A program made the position numbers and the translations under genes. The notes below the pieces were generated by a model. The model made no database searches. It worked only from the letters and a program-made list of their open reading frames with translations, and had not been told where the DNA came from. From Tachypleus tridentatus (Eukaryota; Arthropoda; Merostomata; Xiphosura; Limulidae), in the NCBI RefSeq assembly GCF_004210375.1, contig NC_134837.1, positions 154,607,310 to 154,671,309 on the forward strand: a DNA stretch of 64,000 bases. Direction: 5' to 3'. How positions within the stretch are numbered: the stretch's first letter is position 1; the number at the start of each line of letters is the position of its first letter. Of the stretch, positions 1 through 12,039 are shown one piece after another.

Positions 1-1595
1 TTGTCTCAATTTTAAACTCTGACTGGTATGAGAACAAAGTGATTTTCATGCTAAAACTAATAAAATGTATATATCTTTAATATTACAGTTTCCAAATTTC
101 ATTTGCATAGCTTCTAGGATCTTCTAATTGAATATCAAGTTATTTTTGGTAAATATTTATATGTTATGCATTATTTTCTCTACCCTTACACTACATGAGC
201 TTAGGCCATTTGTTTAACCTTGTAACCACACCAAAAAAAATGAATTAATATTTTTCCTTTCTAAAATCCCTGCAGATTACAATAAAAGCTTATCATTATT
301 TATCCTGACTACCATCAGGCTTGCATCAGTTAAATATGACAACTTCCTATATGCTAAGCCTATGTAACAACCCAGGAATCACCTTGTATACACTTAGTTC
401 AAATTACAGCATAAAATTATGTAATACACACGATCTTCAAAAGTATATACATATATTGCAAATAAATTAATCTATTTCTTCATTCATATATTCTAATGCT
501 ACCTAATAAGTATTTTTTTTTTACTTTTATAACAAAAAAAATATGTGCATAAAAAATAACAAAATTCTAGTATTTAACTCTGAATGCTGTAATTTCTTTT
601 GTTGTCAAAGACTTAAAGTAATGAGAAATGCTAACCCAAATTTTCCATGGGGCTGTTTTTCATTTTTTCCCCAAATTATTTATTAATTTCAAACACACAA
701 TTTAGAGCACAAACAATAATAAACACAAAGCATACAATGTCTTATAATTATTACAATTTAACTGGTTTTCTAACCAAACATTGTGCATCAAAACAATTTC
801 CTTATCTGGTTAAACTAAACATAGTGATAGCAGATTTGAATCTATGTTCCGAAAAACTTAAAAGCCATCCTGTGAACGAGATGGCATTATACATAAAACA
901 GAATATTAAATATTTATTTTCTAATGGTTATCAATAATGTAATAGCAAATGTCAAAGACAGAAAGAGAGAGAATTATTTACATTTTTTGAAAGACTGTAT
1001 GTAAGAGAACAGAGCTTCATGGGATGGCTTGGTAACTATAACATTATGTTATGTACGAGGAAAATCTGCAAATCTGAAAGTTGTATTCAATCTTAGTCAA
1101 TCAAATACAAGTGACAAGATATCTAAGTTTAGCACTTTTTAACAAACAAGTGCCATCATGTGATACAGAAATGTAAACACTAAGACGTTACAAATTAAAA
1201 TATTTTACTTTTGAAATTCAGAAATTAAAACTATATTATATAATAGAAACATCTAATTAACTACATACTAATGCTATTAGATTTACATCTCTTTTGGTTA
1301 TTACCACATCTTTATAGAATTTTATAGCTCGAAGAAAATAATACATTAGCAACACGAGAGAATTCTCTCCCTCCTATCATGACTGACTTTCCTTACATAT
1401 AATTATTGTATTTAGAATGATCTCTTTCAAAACACAACTAGTATGAATAAAACTCCAACTGAGACTCTAAACATGGCATACAAATATAAGATGTTTTTTT
1501 GGTAATTTCAATCTTTAGGTAAAATTCAAAACTTTTACCAAGTGATTTTTTATATTAAATAAATAAATTCTGTCCAGGTAATTATTAACACTCAC
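1..1595. other. no recognisable feature
   Basis: AT-rich sequence. Later anoctamin exons (pore and membrane helices) would be expected here on the minus strand if the gene were complete, but I could not recognise any. The 96-codon open frame at 647-937 (plus) has no family signature. Confidence 0.4.
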
Positions 1596-1699
1596 TTGAT
1601 GTCATCAAGAGGTTGTTTTTATATATTGCTGAAAACGAAGCCCGGTTGTTTGTTAACCATTTCCGAGGAGCTTTGTCATCTGAAGAATCACATTCCCCC
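1596..1699 (-). pseudogene. anoctamin relic, exon 4 of 4, frameshifted
   Basis: Reads CDSSDDKAPRKWL then TNNRASFSAIYK in one frame, and QPLDDIK in the next frame up to a GTGAGT donor. Anoctamins have W-A-(x)n-WYK-x-QPL here, so a one-base loss in the A-run after YK and two W losses are inferred. A run of six C (1695-1700, plus strand) at the acceptor makes the exact exon start uncertain. Confidence 0.6.
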
Positions 1700-2007
1700 C
1701 TAATAATACATCAAAATAAATTATCAACATAACCATTATTTTACTGATACAGGAAGTGAAATATCTCCAAGTATAATGACAACTAATAAAAATATGTTAA
1801 AGTGTACTTTACTGGAAAATAATATTAATAACAAACTACAGGAGCAATTATATCACACAAATTCATCAGGTCATAAACCTGATATAACACACACTGGCTG
1901 TAGAAATAACTGTGAACAATACTTTTAACATATGAAAAATTGTACTTTCTCAATACTTTATCAACATCAAGCACACTTGGAAAGAAGAATCCAACAAGTT
2001 AACTGAC

Positions 2008-2063
2008 CTCATGTAAAGGAAAGGCAGCTTCGTACACATGATCATTGATGAGCTTGGTTATTC
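2008..2063 (-). pseudogene. anoctamin relic, exon 3 of 4
   Basis: A 56-bp exon between a TTTTTTCAG acceptor and a GTCAGT donor. It reads (G)ITKLINDHVYEAAFPLHE, matching the anoctamin block 'GI..L...GVY.AA(F/Y)PLH(D/E)'. The frame is open and the entry phase matches the previous exon. Confidence 0.75.
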
Positions 2064-4365
2064 CTGAAAAAATAGGAGAAAAACACACTATAAATACATA
2101 AGGCATAAAATATTTAAATATGAAATATTTAATAAAACAATGTAAAGAGTGATTGCAATGACTTTTATTCATCACTATATATATCATATCATATATTCGA
2201 ACACAGATATCATACGTAACAAACACAAGCACACACATGTCAAGTACTACAGGGTTGCCAGTGACTAAGCCTTTTTTAGTAGCTTAAGAAGCCTATAACC
2301 ATATTATTATTTACCAAATTTTCACTTTCTTATTTTGATGAAATAAGGTTTCATTATACTGTTCTGCTGAACCATTGAAAACAGGATTCAAAATTAAAGC
2401 TTACAGAGAAATAAAAGAAACTTATTAGATTGCTAATCTAAATACTGTTCAGCCTTTTGGACTTAATCTAGAACCTGGAATCGTTGATCTTCGTTCACTG
2501 GTTTCATCTTTGTCAAAAAAATTATTTTTATTCTTTGCTTATTCCTTCTCATATCGTGAAAGCTGAATTTACTAAAACATACTATTTGTTTAAGATAATT
2601 TTTCATATAATTTTTTATAAACTAATTAGTATATCTTTTTCAACCTGTCTCCAGGTGTCACCTTTACTTTACTTAAATGCATAAGTACAGTTTTAAATAC
2701 ACACATATTCAGCCATTTCTAAAGAGAAATATTCCTAGCACCTTTTCGCATACATTCTCACCATTGGCTATATTATACTGGAAATGAGATGTTTACACGA
2801 GAACATAGATTAAATAGACATTTCTTGGAAAACCAGATGACCTTCCTGATGTTACTAAACTAACTTTATTTGCATATCACTCATTTGATTACACCACCAT
2901 TTCCAATTTGTAACTGAAGAAAGGTCCACCTTTCAAAAGTGCTCAAATTATGGGGTTTTTATTCATTTCTGTCAAGACATCTTGAACCTTCATGTTTTTA
3001 CAACATCTTGAATAATCTGTACAATATATTTCCCACATAAAAAAGCACACACACCTCCAATACTTATAGTGGGTTACAGTCTAAGAGCAGAATTAACTGA
3101 ATTCTTTCCAAACTGTTTATTATCAAACGACTGTGTGTATTGTATCACAACACAAAACATCATGTTTTTACCTGTTACAATGCTAACTATATAGGACTGA
3201 CCTAAACATTAGGGAAAGTTGCTTACTTTGTACATAACATACAGAGTGGACCATAGCTGAAATTATTTAAATTAACTGTGCATTGGTTTCCACTTCTGTG
3301 TGATTGTATCAGGAGTAACCAGAGTTACAGGATTTTATTTGTTTCTATTAAGATTTCTTGAACTCACGTTTTTCTAAAATCATAATTATACTGTTCTCAT
3401 AATATCTTTAGTTTGCCACTGATGTTCTGTTATTTATTTATACATCAGTTAATGTATCAATATTACAACTTCCTAAGCTTTAGACAGGAGACATTTGTTC
3501 TATGTACAGGCAGTAAAACCATAAAATTAAAAGAAGAGTATAGGGAGATGCTAAGTTGAAACTTTGAAGAAAATAGAAAGCCTGGCATTCAGAGAGGAAA
3601 AAACATGTTTGTTCATTATATTTCATATTTTTCAGTTTCTCATTTCACTGCACATTGGTAATTTTATTACTATTAGTATTACGGTTGAAAAAATAGTAGA
3701 TAAAATATAAAGTTTTGCCAGAAAAATAGCTTTGAAAAGAAGTATTTTTTTTACTTTTTAGCATGGAAACTTTCACTCAGACTGATTCATTTAAGGCTTT
3801 GGAAATTCACAGACAGATCTCTATGAGAAATATTTTAATAGAAATATTGATTACTTGTGCACAATACAGTTATGGCTATTAATTTTTATATTTATGAATA
3901 TTATTCAGCACAATTAATTTCAGGACTAAAACTTAATCTAGTTGAAACTTATGAGATATTATAAAGTGTTAATAAGCAAAGGTAACCAACTGATCAATCA
4001 GTACATTCTAATAATTGTAGCTTCTTGTTTTCTGTGTATTAACTTAAGAATATTGCACACTTCTAGTCAGTATAAAAATTAGATATATAAACTTAGATTC
4101 ATTAACTATTCACATCATGTGATACATAACTGAACTTTTCTGTCATATTAAGCTTTACAATTTAAATTTAGAGACTTGTATTTTTTAATGTAGTTTGACA
4201 TTAAATCAGCAGCTGGTCAGTGCAAGGTCAAAACAAAATATAATGATGATAAGTATGAATCATTATAACCCAAAAGGTATTTTAAGACAGATATTTAAGT
4301 GTTAGCCCTAAAAATACACACTGTAACTTTTAATTAACAGATTTCTTAACATTATTTCTACTAAA
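2064..4365. other. intron of the anoctamin relic; no separate feature
   Basis: AT-rich, without coding signal. Two loosely similar stretches (near 2940-3005 and 3330-3400, sharing words around 'TTGAAC') suggest an old unidentified repeat. Confidence 0.35.
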
Positions 4366-4600
4366 TATTTGAGGGCTATCTGTGCTAGATGCCCCTAATT
4401 TACACTAGAGGGAAGGCAGCTAGTTATCACTGCCCACCATTAACTCTTGAGCTACTTTTTAACCAATGAATAGCGGGATTGACTGTTACACTATAATGCC
4501 CCCACAGTTGAAAGGCAATCATGTTTGGTGTGACAGGAATTTAAATTTGCAACCCTCAGACTGTGATTCAAGTGTCCTGTCCATCTGACCATACTGGACT
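4366..4600 (-). repeat. tRNA-Thr-like SINE (family T), diverged
   Basis: Reverse complement matches the window's common SINE: tRNA-like head, body motif 'CTAAATTAGGGACGGCTAGC' and tail region 'ATAGCCCTCGAGTAGC'. Diverged, inside the relic's intron. Confidence 0.85.
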
Positions 4601-5481
4601 AAATAATTTAAGGATATATCAGTAAATCAAAAAGGTTAGCTATGCAAATTTCAGATTCTTACTTGTAATTATGTTTAGCTCATGTTTCTATCTTAATGTA
4701 AATTTTAGTAGATTACTGTTCCTGTTAGTAAATCCTAACATGATATAGAAAAGTTACATATTACAACGATTGTTATGTTACTTTTCAAAACTTAGAAGTT
4801 AAAACTGATTGGCCAAAAAATAAAAGTGAACTAAAAACTAAATTTATTAACATAGACTCTCCATAAAAGTGTGTAATTCATTTTTGTGTACAACAGTAGG
4901 CGGTTGTGGAACGAGAACTTTGAATCACCCACAGAAGAGGTCACAGCAAAAGAGTAAACAATTTATGAAAGCTAACTTGTACTCAAAACTGAAATTTGTA
5001 TCACCACTTGTATATGATGGTACTTTGTGTAAAACTTTATTACAAGTAAACATAATGAACTACCTTTTAGAATCGTTAGAAGACTTACAGAAATTATTAC
5101 AAAAGACAATTTGAAAAGTTTGCTTTGTTTGGAAACTTTTTTTATACTTTTAGCACCTCTCAGAAAAAGCTAACTACATGTATATTATGATAAACTCATC
5201 ACTAAATGTTATCATTTTAAAATACAAAGAAAAACATACAAGTATGATACATAAAATAATTTCATGTTTTATAAAATTAATTGAAAAAAATCAGTTTTCT
5301 TTCCCAGATTATCTAATGACTCAGTTCATAATAAAGAAATTTATTTTCAAAAAGTATAAATTCAGCTTATCAGATTATGAATTTTTTTCCGTAATTCTGA
5401 TGCACAGTAAATTATACAGAAAGGAAACTAAATACATATTATGTTAAAATATATAACAGATTTTTTTTTTTTTTCACTTAC

Positions 5482-5600
5482 CAAATGCATAAGATTATCC
5501 TGTATCATTACTAAATCTTTTTCGCTTCAAAATGAAATCCACAATTTGGGCACGTTGGACTGGGTTAAAGAAATCTTCTTTCTTCTCTGGAACATCAAAT
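5482..5600 (-). pseudogene. anoctamin relic, exon 2 of 4
   Basis: The 119-bp exon reads FDVPEKKEDFFNPVQRAQIV followed by DFILKRKRFSNDTG, a stop (TAA), then SYAFG, and ends at a GTAAGTG donor. The pattern 'DFFNPxQRxxIVxxIL' is the hallmark block just before the anoctamin transmembrane region. The in-frame TAA makes the copy non-functional unless it is a sequencing error. Confidence 0.72.
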
Positions 5601-6423
5601 CTTCAACAAGACCAGTAAAAATAACTTTTACACAAATATGAACATACATGAACAAAATATTTTTAAAATTACAAACCTCTTTCATCTGTTAGGGCAACAA
5701 GTCACATTTACAAAGTAATTAACTCTTTAGAGTTCCTTGAGATGTATAACACATTAAATAATAATACAGATGTAGTGACATGACAATACTCTTTTCTTAC
5801 TGGAAACCTGTACTGAGCCAGTAAAGGATGTTATGATTTATGTTATTAATCTTATTCTGATGTAACATTACATGCACTATTATATAGATCTTACTTATCA
5901 ATCTAAAATGTTTAATATAGAAGCTGATGAACCATACAGGCTTAATAATAAAGACAAATCCTTTGTTAAATCTAAAATCCTTTCTAACCAACTTTACAAA
6001 TAAAAAAAAGATAATTTTGATTTATTTTAATGGTTACAAGATTGGTCATACTGACAAACCTCATACAGAGTTTGGGTAGAATAATACAAAATACAGTCTA
6101 GTTTTACTGACTAAAATGTTTCAAGTTTATTTATGATGTTTAAATTTAAATTTCAGATAATGTAAGTGTTTTTAATCTACATGATAATCACTTTGCACCC
6201 ACAGGAGTCAATTTTCTGATTCCACATATTCACAGGCTCTTGCAGTGAAAGAGACTTCATTATAAATTATGTTTTTCTCAACCAATGATTTAATGATTAT
6301 TCACAGTTGATGAAATTTTTATGAAGATGCACAAAACGTATTGAAATTATTGTTGTGAAACTATAAAGATAAATTTGGGGTCACAAACTCGGCTGATTCA
6401 ACCAAGCCCATAATGAAAAGAAA

Positions 6424-6684
6424 TGATGGTAATGGTTTGACTCACTATCTGTTGGTTATGGGTTCAAATCCCTGTTGTCCCCAAACATGTTCATACTTTT
6501 ACCCATTGGGATGTTGTAACATTAAAATCCATTACACTCTTTGTTCATGAAAAGAGTAGTTCAAGAGTGGGTAGTAGATGGTACTAACTAGCTGTTTTCT
6601 CTTTGGTATGTCATTGCTAAATTAGGGATGGCTAAGGCAGTTAGCCCTTAAGTTGCTTTGGCCAAAATACAAAACTAACCAAAC
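6424..6684 (+). repeat. tRNA-Thr-like SINE (family T), old copy
   Basis: Carries the B-box-like 'GGTTCAAATCCC', body motif 'GCTAAATTAGGGATGGCTA' and ends in an A/C-rich tail. The head is eroded. Confidence 0.8.
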
Positions 6685-6787
6685 ATTAAAAAATATTAAA
6701 ACACTCAATGTACAGAATATCACCTGACTAAAAATCACAAAGATTTATAGGAAATAAAATCCAAAAAGTCCAAACATGTGTACTTAC

Positions 6788-6934
6788 AAGTATTCCCTAG
6801 CTCTTCTATATTCAGTTGTAAATTGTTGCCTCTGATATTTTGGAGGCAAAGAGGTTTGAAATTGAATGACAAACACCACATATACCTCTTTTTAATTTTT
6901 CTTCATCACCCCTTGAATACTGAAACTCTGGTAA
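6788..6934 (-). pseudogene. anoctamin relic, exon 1 of 4 (tentative upper limit)
   Basis: The lower end is a strong donor (GTAAGT on the minus strand, 6782-6787). Reading back from it gives LPPKYQRQQFTTEYRRARE then Y and a split codon TT, which the next exon completes. An acceptor (TTTCTTTCAG) at 6935-6936 gives a 147-bp exon, but its 5' half is open in another frame (LPEFQYSRGDEEKLKR), so a frameshift near 6890 is needed. The 5' half is not clearly anoctamin. Confidence 0.5.
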
Positions 6935-7049
6935 CTGAAAGAAATACAAAAATAAAATTTTTAAACTGGTGTATGATTTTAGAAATGCTGAACTCCTCAG
7001 AAATACGTGTGAAATGTATAACAAATTTATCACAACATAATTTATAACC

Positions 7050-7679
7050 AGTGAAAAATCTGTTGAAAAACTTAAACTATTCTTTAAAAGAGAGAGAAAG
7101 AAAGGAAGGAAAATATAATATCACAATAATTTATGTTTGAAGCAAGATATACCCAGTTTGTCATTGAGAAAATATCTCACTGTCTCTGGCTCTCTAATTA
7201 GCTAAATTTATCAATTATCTTTAAGATCATACAGGAAGAATCATACTTTAATCAATTATTTGTATTCTAGACATCCTGTTGGTTATATATTTAATAGGAC
7301 TTAGCCTCAGAAAAATGCATTAGCAATTTGTAAATTTGAACAAGTTGAAAGTGGGTGTGGCAAGAGGTTATTGCATTTTCATTGGTTGCTCTGTAGTTCC
7401 ACAGGATTGAAGGATATAAGATAAAGATTTAGAATATTAATGACATTTTACATAACATTTCATAGTTTAAGGGGGAAGTTCAAAAGAGGTAATAACTGAA
7501 GAACAAATATTCAAATTCACACACTAGGGTAATTTAAAATTGTTTTTTATTATTTTCTTATATTATTAAGAACTAAAAATTTATATATTGAAAGCTGCAT
7601 TATCATCTATGGTTTGTTGTCAAGTTTGTTCATACATCATGGTAGTTAAGTGGTTTAATTATATTTTGAATGTAACTTA
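7050..7679. other. no recognisable feature
   Basis: AT-rich intergenic sequence with a short GA-rich run near 7090-7110. Confidence 0.4.
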
Positions 7680-9110
7680 ATAAAACGTCATGACACGTTA
7701 GTTTAACCAGCCCGTGTGCTAAGAGTTCATACATCCCAAGTGTCTTGTTTGGATCGTGAAAGGTATCAACTAATGTACTAAAAATGTTTTATTTAGACTG
7801 TACTCTGTCCTTAAATGCAAAATGATTAGTAAGTGTACTGCAAGTGATTCCAGTGCCAGCAGTAAGCCAAAAAACTGTGAGAAAAGCCATCTCAGTAACA
7901 ACAAAACTGGAAACCATCAAGAAGTTTGATGAAAGCCAGAGACTTACTAAAATCTCCAAAGCATTTAAGTTCTCATCATCAACTACAGCAACTATCAAGA
8001 AAGAGAAAATTATCCAAAATGCTGAGCCTTCCACATTTGCATCTGTTAAGTTACTAAATCGGTATTGCCCGAAGATAATGGATAGCAAAGGCTGACTTGA
8101 CAAATTAAAGAAAGAGCATAATTTATACAGCCTACAGGTGGTAAGTGCTGATAAGGAAGCAACATCAATGTGCCAACCAGTTTTAAAATATATTATTGAA
8201 CAAAGAGGATATATGACCCATCAAGTTTTCAACATTTGAGAGACTGATCTATATTGGAAGAAGATGCCAAACAGAACAGGTTTAAACAACAAAAACAATT
8301 TTTGAGGATTTGTTTACAACTTTTTCTGCCCTGCAGTAGAGAGATGTTTTTCCATGGAAATTGCTTCCCATAAATCACTAGTGGTTGATGACAACTCACC
8401 CACCCTAACAACCTAATTTACATATCAACAAACATTTCTGTGGAGTTTCTTCCTCCAAACACCACTTCATTGATCCAACCTATAAATCAATACATCATAG
8501 CCTCTTTTGAAGCATATTACTTATGACAAATCTTCAAATATATGATCAGGGTCAGTAGACAGCAACAGAAACATCTAGATCAGAGGTTTCTGGAAACCAT
8601 TCAACATCAAGAATGTAAAGAGGTTACTACCTCAAATATGAATGCAGTTTGGAAAAAAAACAACTGGCTAGAATGTGTGCACAATTTTCAACCTCTTGTT
8701 AAACAAAAATCATAACATTAGCACATCAGTTTGGATTTCAGTGAAATTGAAGAGCAACTCATCAATGACTTACTGAAATCATACTATAAACAAATGACCA
8801 ATGAAAAACTGATAAAACACTGACCACAAATTGGCTGCTTATGAATAGAAAGACGACTAAGAACCAGAATAACAATTCTTTTTAAAACAGAAAAAGCTGT
8901 CAAATTCATTTTTACTATTTTATCAAACTGTGAAAATCCAGACCAATTGTGATTGAAGCCTTAACAATTGAAGACAATGTTGAAAGTTCCTTAATCTTGT
9001 GTAAAAAACTTTATAGAGATAAAAAGTGAGCATGCTAGGCAAACAGCATTGACAGCATTCTTCAATCAGTCTACACTACTGCTTTCTTGCCATGATGATG
9101 TTGACACTCC
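7680..9110 (+). mobile_element. Tigger/pogo-family DNA transposon, dead
   Basis: Plus-strand fragments give a TIGD1-type transposase in order: the N-terminal DNA-binding region (KTVRKAISVTTKLETIKKFD, then SQRLTKISKAF and TATIKKEKIIQNAE), the catalytic region as ETDLYWKKMPNRT (family DETGLYWK) and LVVDDNSP (family LLVDNAPAH), then the third block SFFLQTPLH/'NTTSLIQP' in a shifted frame, and finally NMNAVWKK. Stops and frameshifts separate the blocks and the first catalytic D-E is replaced (DET to ETD context). Terminal repeats were not located, so both limits are approximate. Family T SINE sequence begins at 9115, probably inserted in its 3' part. Confidence 0.8.
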
Positions 9111-9114
9111 CACT

Positions 9115-9308
9115 CGGTCCGGCATGGTCAGGTTGTTAAGGCACTCGACTCGTAATCCGAGGGTCATGGGTTCAAATCCCCATCATACCAAACATGCTCA
9201 CTATTTCAGTGGTGGGGGCATTATAATGTGACAATCAATCCCATTATCTGTTCATAAAAGAGTGGCCCAAGAGTTGGCAGTGAGTGGTGGTAACTAGCTG
9301 CCTTTCCT
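9115..9308 (+). repeat. tRNA-Thr-like SINE (family T), 3'-truncated
   Basis: Clear tRNA-like head with 'CGACTCGTAATCCGAGGGTC' (CGT anticodon-loop position) and 'GGTTCAAATCCC', then body to 'GACTAGCTGCC'. The 3' third is missing. Confidence 0.88.
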
Positions 9309-9554
9309 ATGTACTACTTGTTTTATATATATCATGAACAGTGGTGTCTCTCCATTATTTTATCTGTGTCTCCTGTTTATAGTGGCCTTTCCCCCCACTG
9401 AATCTGAAAAAGCAGATGAAGTCAAAGTTCAACATTGAGTTTTTAAATAAGGAAAGAACATGTGTGAATAATGTTGACAACAAACAGGATATTCTACACT
9501 AACTTGTTATGAATTAATAACACTGTCATTCACATATCAACATGTGACGTAACG

Positions 9555-9720
9555 GTATGTTATTGTTGAGTTAGTAATCGGAAGTATCACCAGAACATTA
9601 TAAACATGAGTTATCAGTAACAAGACATATCACCAGAACACTACAAACATGAGTTATCAGTCACAAGAAGTCCCACCAGAACACAACAAACATGAGTTTT
9701 CAGCAACGAGAAGTCTCAGC
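9555..9720. repeat. short tandem array, ~45-bp unit, 3-4 copies
   Basis: Three to four copies of a unit containing 'CATGAGTTATCAGTAACAAG' and 'TCACCAGAACACTACAAA'. It sits directly before the 34-bp array but has a different unit. Confidence 0.8.
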
Positions 9721-9729
9721 AACATACTA

Positions 9730-11465
9730 ATGCAGTGATAAAACTTTCAGTGAAATTGATGACCAAGAATGTTGAAAGAGTCAGTAAAAGTGAAGACCAA
9801 CAGTATGAAAACTTTCAGTGAAATCGAAGACCAACAGCATGAAGACATTCAATGAAAATGAAGATCAACACTGCTGAAATAGGCTGTGAAATTGATGATG
9901 TTCTCTAATGATACAGTCATTGAAAGTGAAGACCAGTTGTGTTAAAAGAGAGAAGTGAAGATACACACTGTTGAAATAGTCAGTCAAATTAAAGACAAAC
10001 AGTGTTCAAAAACAAACATTGAAACTGAAAAACAACACTGCTGAAACTAACAGTGAAATTGAAGATCTCCACTGTTGAAATATTTAGTGAAAGTGAAGAC
10101 CAACATTATTGAAATAGTCATTGAAAATGAAAACCAGTAGTGTTAAAATATAGAGTGAAAATGAAGATTAACACTGTTGAAACTTACTGAAAATATGTTG
10201 AACACTGTTGAAACAGAAAATGAAATTGAAAACCTGTAGTGTTGAAACTGACAGTGAAATGGAAGACCAAGTGCTGAAACAGCCAGTGAAAGTAAAGACC
10301 AACAGTGTGAAAACAGTGAGTGAAACTGAGGACCAGTAGTGTTGAAAGAGAAGTGAAACAGAAGAACAACAATGTGAAAAGAGACAATGATACCAAAGAC
10401 CTTTAGTGTTAAAAGTCAGTGAAAGTGAAGATCAACAGTATAAAAACAGTTAGTTAAAGTAAACACCAAAAGTGATAATAGAGACAGTGAAATTGAAGAC
10501 CAACACTATTGAAACAGTCATTGAAACTGCAGATCAATTGTTTTTTAAAACTGTCAGTGAAATTGAATACCAGTAGTGTTAAAACACAGTGTGAAACTGA
10601 TGACCAACTGAGTTGAAACACAAAGTGAATTTGAAGACCAACAGTGATGAAACAGTAAGTGAAAGTGAAGACCAATAGTTGTGAAACAGACAGTGAACTT
10701 AAAAATCAACAGTACTGAAACACTCAGTGAAAGTGTAGATCAACAGTGTAAAAACTGTCAGTGGAAGTGAACCCCGAGTGTTAAAAGAGACATTGAAATT
10801 GAAGACCAATAGTGTTGAAGCAGACAGTAAAATTCAAGACCATCAGTGTGTAGACAGTCAGTGAAACTGAAAACGAAATGTGTTAAAGAGTCAGTGAAAC
10901 TGAAGACCAACAGTGTTGAAACAGAAGTGAAAGTGAAGACCAACAGTGTACACACAGAAATAAAATTGAAGACCAGTACTACTAAAACAGACAGTGGAAC
11001 TGCAGTCTAGTAGTGTTAAATTAGTGAGTTGAAGACCAACAGTGTTCAAACAGAATCAAAAGTGAAGACCAACAGTGTACCAATAGAAATAAAATTGAAA
11101 ACCAGTACTATTGAAAGAGACAGTGACATTGAATGCCAACAGTATTAAAAGAGCTAGTGAAACTGCAGTCCAGTATTCTTAAAACAGAAATTGAGACCAA
11201 CAGTGTTGAAAGAGTCAGTGAAATTGAAGTCCAATAGCATTGAAACACTCAGTGAAATTGAAGACTAATAGTGTGTAAACAGATAAAATGAAATGCAACA
11301 CTGATAAAACAGTCAATGAAAGTGAAGATCAACATTGTTGAAACAGACAGTGAAATTTAATACCTACACTGTTGAAGTACAATGAAATCGAACAACAACA
11401 CTGTTCAAACAGTCAGTGAAACTGACGACCAGTGGTGTTAATACGGACAGTGAACTTGAAGATAC
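9730..11465. repeat. 34-bp minisatellite, about 50 degenerate copies
   Basis: The unit begins 'GAAGACCAACAGTGTTGAAA' and continues 'CAGTCAGTGAAATT'. Start-to-start spacing measured at 10633, 10667, 10701 and 10735 is exactly 34 bp each time; other intervals vary by a base or two. Because 34 is not a multiple of three, reading frame rotates, so the short minus-strand open frames in it (10184-10396, 10454-10675, 10758-10955) are by-products and not genes. Confidence 0.92.
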
Positions 11466-11559
11466 ACACTTTTAATGATTTACACACACTACCCATACTA
11501 GCCATATTGAAATACATTGTAACCTACTTCAAGTAGGTTACTCGTGATCACGAAGTACA

Positions 11560-11790
11560 TTATATTGAAGACTCGAAAGAAAAAACCTTAAATTTATATA
11601 ACAGTCTGATGGCAGTAGTAGTAGCTTGGCTAAATTGTTGCTCTATGAAGTTTGTAGTGATTACAGGAGCTGGATATCTAACAACCAAATTCTCATTTGA
11701 AATGATGCTTCCTTCATCAAACAGATAATTAAAGTAAAACAATACATAAGTTATGTGGACGTCACTCTGTGAACCCAGAACACATTTCAA
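11560..11790 (-). other. 76-codon open frame of unknown function
   Basis: Begins MKCVLGSQSDVHITYVLFYF and ends in FKVFSFESSI before a stop. It is more even in composition than random AT-rich frames and overlaps the edge of the duplicated module A. No signal peptide or known motif is recognised. It could be a remnant exon of the receptor-like gene of the same strand at 14461-15357, or chance. Confidence 0.25.
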
Positions 11791-12025
11791 AGAAGAAGAG
11801 AAGTATCTATGATGATATTTATTAAATTAAACATTTACAGAAATATAATAGAACGTTTCAAAAACTGAAATGTCACAGTAACAAAAAATACATTAACGAA
11901 AGATCACATTACTTACATTACTAGTTTGTTAAATAATTTATGCTTAAGTTTTAGATGTTTTTCTTCTCGGTTTATTGGTAGTTTAACTGAGAAATGGACA
12001 TGTTAAGATGCTTAACAGCAAATAA
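11740..12025. repeat. duplicated module A, copy 1
   Basis: Aligns by eye to 58110-58390: shared words include 'CATTTCAAAGAAGAAGAG'/'CACTTCAAAGACGAAGAG', 'AACGTTTCAAAAAC' and 'GTTTAACTGAGAAATG', in the same order and orientation. Module B follows in both copies. Confidence 0.8.
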
Positions 12026-12039
12026 AGAGATAGACAAGC

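Larger units (their letters stand above)
1596..6934 (-). pseudogene. anoctamin (TMEM16) gene relic, partial
   Basis: Four minus-strand exons (6788-6934, 5482-5600, 2008-2063, 1596-1699) read as the cytosolic N-terminal region of an anoctamin, the family of Ca2+-activated chloride channels and lipid scramblases. In order they give REYL, then FDVPEKKEDFFNPVQRAQIV, then GITKLINDHVYEAAFPLHE, then CDSSDDKAPRKWL. Splice sites are present and codon phases join for the first three exons (TT+A, G+GA), so this is a copy with introns, not a processed one. Decay is clear: an in-frame TAA in the second exon, a one-base frameshift in the fourth, and two expected tryptophans of the fourth exon changed to R and I. 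No membrane-domain exons were found in the remaining 1.6 kb. The family call is from remembered motifs; orthology to a particular anoctamin is not assigned. Confidence 0.72.

Noticed and set aside
647-937. 96-codon plus-strand frame as a gene
   Set aside because: No signal, domain or splice context; composition is that of AT-rich chance frames.
4869-5114. 81-codon plus-strand frame starting MCNSFLCTTVGGCG
   Set aside because: Lies in the anoctamin relic's intron on the other strand, no recognisable motif and no paralogue in the window.
9115-9190. tRNA-Thr gene (also at 49981, 48596, 58776)
   Set aside because: The tRNA-like heads are always followed by the same non-tRNA body and A/C-rich tail, and one has a target duplication, so they are SINEs.
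10184-10955. Three minus-strand open frames with repeated FHCLFQH-like words as a repetitive secreted protein
   Set aside because: They are the reverse reading of the 34-bp minisatellite. The unit is not a multiple of three, so the frame rotates; no protein periodicity is under selection.
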